This document shows, in pieces, positions 1 through 5,267 of a stretch of DNA of 5,267 bases; position 1 is the first letter of the stretch; each line of letters starts with the position of its first letter. Made by a program: the position numbers and the translations under genes. The stretch is from CAYRMV01 sp964425255 (GTDB taxonomy: Bacteria > Bacteroidota > Bacteroidia > Flavobacteriales_D > Crocinitomicaceae), in NCBI GenBank assembly GCA_964425255.1, contig CAYRMV010000189.1, positions 1 to 5,267 on the forward strand, in the 5' to 3' direction. Under the pieces are notes generated by a model that saw only the letters and a program-made list of their open reading frames with translations, did no database searches and had not been told where the DNA came from.

Positions 1-1810
1 CTAAATTAACATACATGTACAAAGAACCATAGGTCGATGGCTGCATATTATCGTTTAAATAACCATCCGTCCCAATTAAATTAGCTGCAATTGTCGCATT
101 CGAATTACCTTGGACTATGGTATGAGTTGATTGGGTATTTGTAAAAGAATAGCTCGTATAAAAATCATATGAGTAATTTGAATTCGTACTATCTAAATAA
201 AGAACGGGATTAACACCAGCACAAATAACAGAATCGTATGGTTGTGCATTAAAGTCGAATAAATTAGGCCCAACAACTAAATTATAAATTAATGTATCTG
301 TGCTTGGATCACATACATCTGATTTATACGTAATAATTTTTAACATGCCATTGCTTGTTATGGGTGTGGTTGTGACATTAATAGTGAAATTTGTCATATC
401 AACAGGTCCAAAAATTAATTGATCATTATAAGTTATTTTCAACATGGAATTTGGGACATTGTTACCTGTTGGATAAATTGGAAAAATTAGTGGTTCCCCA
501 AAACAAGGAGTTGTGTCAACAACACAGGAAAAGGTGCGGGGCGGAGAGGGAGCTGTCATTACAACATCCTTAACATTGGTTTGTGGAATTCCATTGTAAT
601 ATTGCATCATTTTCACGGAATAAGTTGTGAAAACATTTGCGGGTGTAGGATATGCTAAGGAATAACCCGTACTCACATAAACGTTGTTTACGAACCAGCG
701 AACAGAATCCGAATAATTTGCATTTGCCGTTGCTATGATTGTGTCACCGGCGCAAGGTCCTGGTCCATCAATTTCAAAAGATGGATGAATCTGAAGAGTT
801 GCAGGTTGTGTTAAATCAATCCGATAAACCCTACCTTGCCCCGAAGAATTATTCGCACATGCCAAACCGTAAGAGGAGGCTAAAGAAAATTGCTTGGGCT
901 TGTAACCAATATATGCCGGAGAAATAATATTGTAAACACCGGCAAATGAAGTATCTACAATATAGAACATGTAATCATTATGAGTTAACAATCTGTTATC
1001 CGGCAGAAAGGCTGCAGTTTTACAAGAATTACTTAAATACAATAAATTTCTAGAAAAAGATGTTATTAACTCTTCATTATTCAAGTTATTTATAAAACTT
1101 GCTTTAGACAAAAGTGAGGTGCTGTATGACAAAAGTATACCTTGCGAATGGGCTGTTGCTCCTGTGATACTTGACGAAGACATTGAAAAAGCTTGTTCAG
1201 TCCAAGTCAATGCATCATCTGTCGAGATGTGAAAGTTAGACGAATATCCACCAATCAACCATGAATTAGAAGCGGTGTTATAACGAACAAAGTTTCCTAC
1301 TTGCCCGGCAGATGAAATTTGAATAAACGTCCAAGTATTTCCTGCATCTGTTGATCGATAGATACCATTAACAGTGGTGACAACGATGGTGCTTCCAAAG
1401 TTGGCAATGTCTGAAAGAGTAGTAGTATTTAATGACGAAGGCACATTCAGCGTTGCTGCCCAGGTAATTCCGCCGTCAGTCGTTCTTACAACTGAACAAG
1501 ATGAATTATTAAATGCCTTGCCAACAATACACATGGTCATTTGATCAATAATTGCTATGTTATATCCTTCAAAACTATTTAGTCCGGAGCCGACAGAGCT
1601 GTTCAATTCTATCCAATTATTTCCTTGGTCGGTAGATTTGAAGTACCGATAACCGCCAACAATTGCGACGTTAGCACTTTCATTGATCGATGCGAAATTT
1701 GTTTTTAATGTTATTCCGGGCACCTGTGTTAAAACTTGTGCATTGGAATTAAGACAGAAAAAAACAAAAACTATTAAAATCGCATTTCGGAGGGATATCA
1801 GGTAGATCAT
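1..1810 (-). CDS. Secreted Asp-box (BNR/sortilin-type) beta-propeller protein with Ig/PKD-like regions, 3' end outside window
   Basis: The reverse strand reads open for 603 codons from the ATG at 1810 to the window edge, with an in-frame TAG nine codons upstream of the start. Residues 1-24 form a signal peptide (hydrophobic run ILIVFVFFCL, then NSNA before Q25), so the protein is exported. Four Asp-box motifs (S/T-x-D-x-G-x-x-W) are visible: STDQGNNW at 59-66, TTDGGITW at 110-117, STDAGNTW at 153-160, and a degenerate STDDALTW at 196-203. Their spacing of 51, 43 and 43 residues is typical of BNR/sortilin/Ycf48-like propeller blades. From about residue 345 there are Ig/PKD-like stretches; the first has the familiar CAGDTI...VRWFVNNVYVSTG pattern, and further Cys-led segments start near 430 and 525. 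Such proteins in Bacteroidetes are usually surface or secreted and often end in a type IX sorting domain, but that end is not in the window. The substrate is unknown. An enzymatic sialidase is unlikely, because Asp boxes alone do not show catalysis. Confidence 0.88.
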   Translation of the reverse strand, partial: MIYLISLRNAILIVFVFFCLNSNAQVLTQVPGITLKTNFASINESANVAIVGGYRYFKSTDQGNNWIELNSSVGSGLNSFEGYNIAIIDQMTMCIVGKAFNNSSCSVVRTTDGGITWAATLNVPSSLNTTTLSDIANFGSTIVVTTVNGIYRSTDAGNTWTFIQISSAGQVGNFVRYNTASNSWLIGGYSSNFHISTDDALTWTEQAFSMSSSSITGATAHSQGILLSYSTSLLSKASFINNLNNEELITSFSRNLLYLSNSCKTAAFLPDNRLLTHNDYMFYIVDTSFAGVYNIISPAYIGYKPKQFSLASSYGLACANNSSGQGRVYRIDLTQPATLQIHPSFEIDGPGPCAGDTIIATANANYSDSVRWFVNNVYVSTGYSLAYPTPANVFTTYSVKMMQYYNGIPQTNVKDVVMTAPSPPRTFSCVVDTTPCFGEPLIFPIYPTGNNVPNSMLKITYNDQLIFGPVDMTNFTINVTTTPITSNGMLKIITYKSDVCDPSTDTLIYNLVVGPNLFDFNAQPYDSVICAGVNPVLYLDSTNSNYSYDFYTSYSFTNTQSTHTIVQGNSNATIAANLIGTDGYLNDNMQPSTYGSLYMYVNL

Positions 1811-2049
1811 TGAGATAAAATTCGATAGCAAAATTAACTAAAAACCCTGTAAGTGTTTCTGAGATCTTCCGATAATTATACTAGTAAAATAGAGTATTAC
1901 CATACTGAGTTGAAAAAAATCATTAATTAGATTAGACTTAACTTATTCTTTAAACTCATACTTATTATGTCTTATAATTAATATTATGTTAAATATAGTG
2001 CAGAACGAACAGCGCGTAACATTTCGTGTCCTCTCCACTTATAAAAGAT
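1811..2049. other. AT-rich divergent intergenic region
   Basis: This 239 bp gap separates two divergently oriented genes and must carry both start regions. No ORF with coding character is seen in it. The stretch from about 1910 to 2000 is very AT-rich and contains an 8 bp direct repeat, TATTATGT, at 1963-1970 and 1982-1989, with starts 19 bp apart. That could be a regulator site or chance in AT-rich DNA. A convincing -7 box is visible only for the minus-strand gene. No stable GC-rich hairpin, riboswitch or tRNA-like fold was recognised. Confidence 0.6.
1829..1836 (-). promoter_or_regulatory. Candidate -7 box (TAATTTTG) for the Asp-box protein gene
   Basis: Read on the minus strand, this is TAATTTTG, a full match to the Bacteroidetes -7 consensus TANNTTTG. 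It ends 18 bp before the ATG at 1810. No clear TTG was found at the -33 position, so the call rests on the -7 box and its placement alone. If it is used, the leader would be only about a dozen nucleotides. Confidence 0.35.
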
Positions 2050-3633
2050 ATGGTCAACAAACTATTGCTTTATTTTGTGCTCGTTTCTACTTCCCTGAGC
2101 GCTCAGGATTCAGTTTACATTTCATTTGTCCCCAATTTTGAACATTTGTCGTATTCAAGTCTCCATGGTTGCAACGGTTGGTATCCAATTCACCAACAAT
2201 CAGAAATCCCAAGGAATTCGTTGTTGCGTTCGTTCCAATACATTGATCCTATCGAACTGATCGCTGATAAAAATACACTGGAGCTCTATGCAGATCGTGA
2301 TCGCTGGCTCATGCAGGCTCCCTGGACGATCGTTCCGAAAACGGATACCATGTATTACAACCCGCTAGCGTTGAAAAAACAGTGTGGTGATTGTGATTGG
2401 TGGAAATTCCATGAATTCACCTTAAAAAATAGCTACATCTTAGATTCCGTTCAAATGAACCATTACGAAGGAAACGCGTATCCATACAATTCTGAGCCGA
2501 AATATTATGTTAAACACAAAATAGGAGAATCTTGGTCACCTATATACAGACGCGTCGAGTTGCCCAAGAATCGTGATTCGTTGATCCAAGCTTTTTATCG
2601 CCAAACCTACCCGTATCGTCAATCCATTCGCGATAGCATCATACACAACTTGGATCCCTTTTTTATACAACGTCTTCCCGTTTCAAATGAACAATACAAC
2701 TTATTCGTGCGCTCTGTACAAGATTCAATTGTTGCAGCCCTACTCTATCAGCAATTAGGTACTAAACACGGAGCGTTTTTATTGAATTGCAGCAAAAAAG
2801 AACGCAAGTACGCGCGCTCCTTATCCGATGCAGAAGCTTTAAATAAGTTTGGTCTAAATAGTGCTTACATCCAAGCGCATCCGGAGATTTACGATGACCC
2901 TGAATACCTACCGATCTTAGCTTCGCTTTATTTACCACAAGTACCTCGCTTTTATAGCAGACGTGAGATCGACCCCAAAAAGATCCTTTTTCGCAACGTC
3001 GATGACTCACTTATTGCCGTAATTCCTGCATTGACAAACGAAACAGAGTTATTGAATCGATGGGACCTAACCCCTCAAACGTATGCACAGTATTTTCTAA
3101 AAGCACCAGTACTAAATCTCACCATCGCGCAACAACGCGCATATTGCTATTGGCTTTCGAAGCAATTGAATAACAAACCGCAAGCGCGATTCAGTTACCA
3201 CGTACGTTTACCTACTTTATTGAATTTGGAACTGAGTGCACGAGTTGCAACAGCTCCAGTATGGAGAGATCGAATCCAAGCTTATGACACGTTAACCGAT
3301 GTTATTCTAACACGACTCGACGGTCATGGGTTTGAAAATTTGATTGGTAGTGATGGATATACTCCACTTTTGCGACCATTTGCTGCACCGGCCAAAACCA
3401 GTTCAGATGATTATTTCTCGCTGTTGGCTTCTCTTTTGAGTAGTACGGCAGAATGCGTCTATGATCCGGCTAGCAATGAATTGAAAATACAAGGAAGCGA
3501 TCCTGTACACCGCGTAGTGAGTGCCGATGATTTTCCGGTAAATACACTCTTTGTTGAACGCCCATTACCACCGAATAACCAAACGATCCTTTACGGTTTC
3601 AGACCGGTTATTTTCATAAAATCAAAGCCCTAA
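2050..3633 (+). CDS. Secreted GldJ/GldK-like protein with a degenerate FGE-sulfatase (SUMF1) fold
   Basis: The product is 527 residues from the ATG at 2050. That start is preferred over an in-frame GTG at 2026 because it places a compact signal peptide directly at the N-terminus (residues 1-18, MVNKLLLYFVLVSTSLSA, then Q19). Several segments resemble the formylglycine-generating-enzyme fold as found in gliding/type IX proteins GldJ and GldK. They are PVSNEQYNLFVRSVQDSI at 210-227; the DDPEY...RFYSRREIDPKKI stretch at 282-312, like the GldK insert; APVLNLTIAQQRAYCYWLSK at 352-371; RLPTLLNLELSAR at 386-398, matching the FGE RLPTEAEWEYAAR motif; SSTAECVYD at 464-472, in place of the usual NVAEWVWD; and a closing YGFRPVIF at 515-522. 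True GldJ and GldK are lipoproteins. This one has no lipobox, and no gldL, gldM or gldN gene is seen beside it. Residues 112-115 form CGDC, a possible disulfide or metal pair. FGE-type catalysis is not supported; a structural or envelope role is inferred. It lies 48 bp upstream of the next gene on the same strand. Confidence 0.8.
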   Translation: MVNKLLLYFVLVSTSLSAQDSVYISFVPNFEHLSYSSLHGCNGWYPIHQQSEIPRNSLLRSFQYIDPIELIADKNTLELYADRDRWLMQAPWTIVPKTDTMYYNPLALKKQCGDCDWWKFHEFTLKNSYILDSVQMNHYEGNAYPYNSEPKYYVKHKIGESWSPIYRRVELPKNRDSLIQAFYRQTYPYRQSIRDSIIHNLDPFFIQRLPVSNEQYNLFVRSVQDSIVAALLYQQLGTKHGAFLLNCSKKERKYARSLSDAEALNKFGLNSAYIQAHPEIYDDPEYLPILASLYLPQVPRFYSRREIDPKKILFRNVDDSLIAVIPALTNETELLNRWDLTPQTYAQYFLKAPVLNLTIAQQRAYCYWLSKQLNNKPQARFSYHVRLPTLLNLELSARVATAPVWRDRIQAYDTLTDVILTRLDGHGFENLIGSDGYTPLLRPFAAPAKTSSDDYFSLLASLLSSTAECVYDPASNELKIQGSDPVHRVVSADDFPVNTLFVERPLPPNNQTILYGFRPVIFIKSKP

Positions 3634-3664
3634 TTAAAATTTTAATCCATTAAAAATGATTTTT
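3633..3664 (+). terminator. AT-only palindromes after the GldJ/K-like gene, possible weak terminator
   Basis: A perfect 14 bp palindrome, ATTAAAATTTTAAT (3633-3646), begins at the last base of the stop codon. It is followed by an AAAAA-tga-TTTTT hairpin (3652-3664). Both lack G-C pairs, so neither would make a strong intrinsic terminator. The second does end in a T run and sits between the upstream gene and the next gene's -7 box, which fits a transcription boundary. Confidence 0.25.
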
Positions 3665-3668
3665 CAGC

Positions 3669-3676
3669 TATATTTG
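3669..3676 (+). promoter_or_regulatory. Candidate -7 box (TATATTTG) for the lipoprotein/DUF4268 pair
   Basis: TATATTTG matches TANNTTTG in full and ends 5 bp before the ATG at 3682. Transcription starting about 5-7 bases after the box would begin at or next to the start codon, giving a leaderless or nearly leaderless mRNA. No clear -33 TTG was found upstream. Confidence 0.5.
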
Positions 3677-3681
3677 TATGT

Positions 3682-4587
3682 ATGTGGTCGGCAAAATATA
3701 CCTGTTTATCGATTTTAGTACTCGCATTTGCGTTTACCCGTTGTAGTTCGCCTGCTACGACAGACCGAACATTTTCCAATTACGACCCAGCAAAAAGATC
3801 CTTACTCAATTATACATTCATCGGCGCTGTTGATAATGCACCTGTACATGCGTTGGAGACGTTTGACCGTGCAGTGATCAATGATCTGGACATCAAATCG
3901 ATCACGATTTTTTCCAAAGGAGGCAAAAACCCGGAAGATACGCTTGAAAAACGCCAGTATTCCTATAGTGATCAAGCAAAACAGTTGCATTACACCGACT
4001 ACCGTTTTGACGAAACGCCCAACATTTGGAGTGATGGAAAACTCGATTTCAATTGGAAGGAGGGCAACGGAAATATCGTGTTTACGAAGAATTTTGGCGT
4101 GCAACGTTCTCACAAGACCAAAATTGAACGCATTAAAAATGGTTATTTATTCTTGCGTGAAAAATTAGCAAATCGCATTGACTCTACGTGGATCTACGGA
4201 GATCTGAAACAACCGGATAAAGTGATCACTAAAATTGGCAACAGCCTCTACTCCGTCGAGATCTTTCTCCCGGAGGGCAGTTCCACCTCACAAATCGAAT
4301 CTGTTTTTAATAATCTTGGTTTTACTCAACAAAGTTTGATGTTGGCCGAAAAAACCGTTGTTTTCACCAAAAACAATCGCCCTACTTCAGCCTTTTTACT
4401 GAACGAATTCTTTAGTCAGATCGCTCAGACCAAAAAATGGGTTTATGACAAGCAACAAAATCTGATTCAATACGACGAATACGTTGGAAACACCACTACG
4501 CGTAGTATTTCATGGTCATACCGCGAAGATCTGTTGCCGGACATGATGACCATCGATAGAAAGCAGTATTTTTACAGCTACGAATAA
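3682..4587 (+). CDS. Probable envelope lipoprotein of unknown function with repeated Tyr-rich strands
   Basis: The 301-residue product starts with a hydrophobic signal segment (residues 6-19) ending at Cys21-Ser-Ser, so lipid attachment at Cys21 is likely. The residues before it, FTR, are an unusual lipobox, so cleavage by ordinary signal peptidase I or a membrane anchor remains possible. No K-(D/E)-rich export signal follows the cysteine, which suggests a periplasm-facing location. I recognise no named family. The body is rich in alternating polar and aromatic residues, as in beta-sheet proteins. Two segments resemble each other: YSDQAKQLHYTDY at 95-107 and YDKQQNLIQYDEY at 255-267, and the protein ends in a further Tyr-rich strand, YFYSYE. 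This recalls YD-type or MORN-like antiparallel strands but is too weak for a family call. The ATG at 3682 is favoured by the signal peptide; an overlapping ATG at 3678 is out of frame. The next gene starts 6 bp after the stop, so the two are probably co-transcribed. Confidence 0.75.
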   Translation: MWSAKYTCLSILVLAFAFTRCSSPATTDRTFSNYDPAKRSLLNYTFIGAVDNAPVHALETFDRAVINDLDIKSITIFSKGGKNPEDTLEKRQYSYSDQAKQLHYTDYRFDETPNIWSDGKLDFNWKEGNGNIVFTKNFGVQRSHKTKIERIKNGYLFLREKLANRIDSTWIYGDLKQPDKVITKIGNSLYSVEIFLPEGSSTSQIESVFNNLGFTQQSLMLAEKTVVFTKNNRPTSAFLLNEFFSQIAQTKKWVYDKQQNLIQYDEYVGNTTTRSISWSYREDLLPDMMTIDRKQYFYSYE

Positions 4588-4593
4588 ATCCGT

Positions 4594-5058
4594 ATGTTTT
4601 CAAAAGAAGAGTTGAAAGCGCGCAAAACGGCTTTCTGGCAGGAATTCAAATCCCGTATGCAACACGTGCGTTCAAGTAACGGACGTAAAATGAACTGGAT
4701 CAACTATCCATCCGAGGTGGAATATATTTTTATTCGCTTGGATGCCGACAACCAAGGAGCGCGATTTATGGTGGACATCCAAGCCAAAGATGCCGGAATT
4801 CGCGCGATCATTTGGGAACAATTGCAAGAACTAAAAGCCGTGATGGTCTCAGAAATGGGAACCGAAGGCGTATGGATCGAAGACGCGCATTCACGACATA
4901 TTCCGCATTTCAGTCGCATTCAATGGGAATTGACCGATGTCAATTTTTTCAATCCAGATGATCACGAAGCTATTTACGCTTTTTTTGCCGATCGCTTGAT
5001 TTGCTTTGACCGATTCTATCAGGAATTCAAAGATATTCTCATACATCTCGCAGACTAG
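4594..5058 (+). CDS. DUF4268-like small cytoplasmic protein
   Basis: The 154-residue product has no signal peptide or membrane segment and is probably cytoplasmic. The opening MFSKEELKARKTAFWQEF (1-18), the central YIFIRLDADNQGARFMVDIQ (44-63) and the aromatic, acidic C-terminal half (WELTDVNFF at 111-119, then FADRLICFDRFYQEFKDIL at 131-149) fit the DUF4268 family as I remember it, where standalone proteins of about this length are common in Bacteroidetes. The family has no established biochemical role. Some longer members carry this domain beside nuclease-like regions, but no nuclease motif is visible here. No Shine-Dalgarno sequence precedes the ATG, as is usual for the phylum. It is the second gene of a probable operon with the lipoprotein, separated by 6 bp, and probably depends on the promoter upstream of that gene. 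Confidence 0.8.
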   Translation: MFSKEELKARKTAFWQEFKSRMQHVRSSNGRKMNWINYPSEVEYIFIRLDADNQGARFMVDIQAKDAGIRAIIWEQLQELKAVMVSEMGTEGVWIEDAHSRHIPHFSRIQWELTDVNFFNPDDHEAIYAFFADRLICFDRFYQEFKDILIHLAD

Positions 5059-5069
5059 CTCACTTTTCG

Positions 5070-5077
5070 TATTTTTG
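5070..5077 (+). promoter_or_regulatory. Candidate -7 box (TATTTTTG) for the choice-of-anchor J gene
   Basis: TATTTTTG fits TANNTTTG exactly and ends 4 bp before the ATG at 5082. It lies in the 23 bp gap after the DUF4268 stop codon, so the secreted protein gene probably has its own promoter and a leaderless or nearly leaderless transcript. No clear -33 TTG element was found. Confidence 0.45.
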
Positions 5078-5081
5078 TTTT

Positions 5082-5267
5082 ATGAAACACTTGTCATTAC
5101 TTGCGTTGGCTTTGGGATTAACCACCACAGTTTCTGCGCAAACTTCTATTTTAAACGAAACCTTTAATACGGGAATTCCAGCCACGTGGACCATCGTGAT
5201 CGAAGATTCGAACACCGTGCATCCGGATGTGAATGATTTTGCTGCTGGATGGATAGCCATGGTAGAT
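5082..5267 (+). CDS. Secreted choice-of-anchor J (cleaved-adhesin-like) protein, N-terminal fragment
   Basis: Only the first 62 codons lie inside the window, and the frame is open to its right edge. Residues 1-19 are a clear signal peptide (MKHLSLLALALGLTTTVSA, then Q20). The mature protein begins TSILNETFNTGIPATWTIV (21-39), followed by GWIAMVD at the edge. The pattern E-x-F-x-x-G-(I/F)-P-x-x-W is the hallmark opening of the choice-of-anchor J / cleaved-adhesin beta-sandwich domain, common in large secreted Bacteroidetes proteins. Most such proteins end in a type IX secretion sorting domain, which is expected but not visible here. The ligand or role cannot be told from this fragment; adhesion or carbohydrate binding is the usual guess. 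The ATG is the only start that gives a proper signal peptide. Confidence 0.85.
   Translation, partial: MKHLSLLALALGLTTTVSAQTSILNETFNTGIPATWTIVIEDSNTVHPDVNDFAAGWIAMVD

Noticed and set aside
391..927. Two short plus-strand ORFs (391-573 and 739-927)
   Set aside because: They lie antisense inside the continuous minus-strand coding frame, have no family signal and no promoter, and look like shadows.
1787..1796. Plus-strand GGAGGGATAT as a ribosome binding site
   Set aside because: No plus-strand start codon with a real ORF follows. The bases are part of the minus-strand signal peptide coding region.
2017..2026. TAACATTTCG as a -7 box for the GldJ/K-like gene
   Set aside because: It has a three-base spacer and TTCG instead of TTTG, so it does not match TANNTTTG, and no -33 element supports it.
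2026..2049. GTG start for the GldJ/K-like gene
   Set aside because: It would add eight mostly polar residues before an otherwise ideal signal peptide. The ATG at 2050 is the better start.
2762..3010. Minus-strand 82-codon ORF
   Set aside because: It is antisense to the FGE-fold segment of the GldJ/K-like gene, whose own frame has clear motifs across this stretch.
3802..4168. Overlapping ORFs on both strands within the lipoprotein gene
   Set aside because: They have no recognisable domains or start signals, and the lipoprotein frame is open throughout and has a proper signal peptide.
4704..4919. Minus-strand 71-codon ORF
   Set aside because: It is antisense to the DUF4268-like gene and has no independent support.
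5060..5260. Minus-strand 66-codon ORF
   Set aside because: It is antisense to the signal peptide and first strands of the choice-of-anchor J gene, which is the convincing frame.

Overview
The window looks like a chromosome segment from a Bacteroidetes bacterium, most likely a marine or freshwater Flavobacteriales-type organism. Four things point there: AT-rich DNA with almost no Shine-Dalgarno sequences, TANNTTTG-type -7 promoter boxes, signal peptides that end in Ala followed by Gln, and secreted protein families typical of lineages with type IX secretion (Asp-box propeller with Ig/PKD-like modules, choice-of-anchor J, GldJ/GldK-like FGE fold). No RNA gene, mobile element, CRISPR array or origin was seen.

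Layout. Positions 1-1810 hold the 5' part of a large minus-strand gene, which runs off the left edge, for a secreted protein with four Asp-box repeats followed by Ig/PKD-like regions. Positions 1811-2049 are an AT-rich divergent intergenic region. Four plus-strand genes follow: a secreted, degenerate FGE-sulfatase-fold protein related to the gliding proteins GldJ/GldK (2050-3633); a probable lipoprotein of unknown function (3682-4587); a small cytoplasmic DUF4268-like protein only 6 bp downstream (4594-5058); and the start of a secreted choice-of-anchor J protein that runs off the right edge (5082-5267).

Function as a group. Four of the five products are predicted to leave the cytoplasm, so this is mainly a cell-envelope and secretome neighbourhood. 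The lipoprotein and DUF4268 genes probably form a two-gene operon. Near-consensus -7 boxes sit 4-18 bp before three of the start codons, which implies very short or absent leaders. The minus-strand gene looks more AT-rich than the plus-strand genes and lacks their strong GATC enrichment, so it may have a different history. I do not see a known defence or biosynthetic system. The most distinctive item is the orphan GldJ/GldK-like protein, which lacks a lipobox and has altered FGE motifs.
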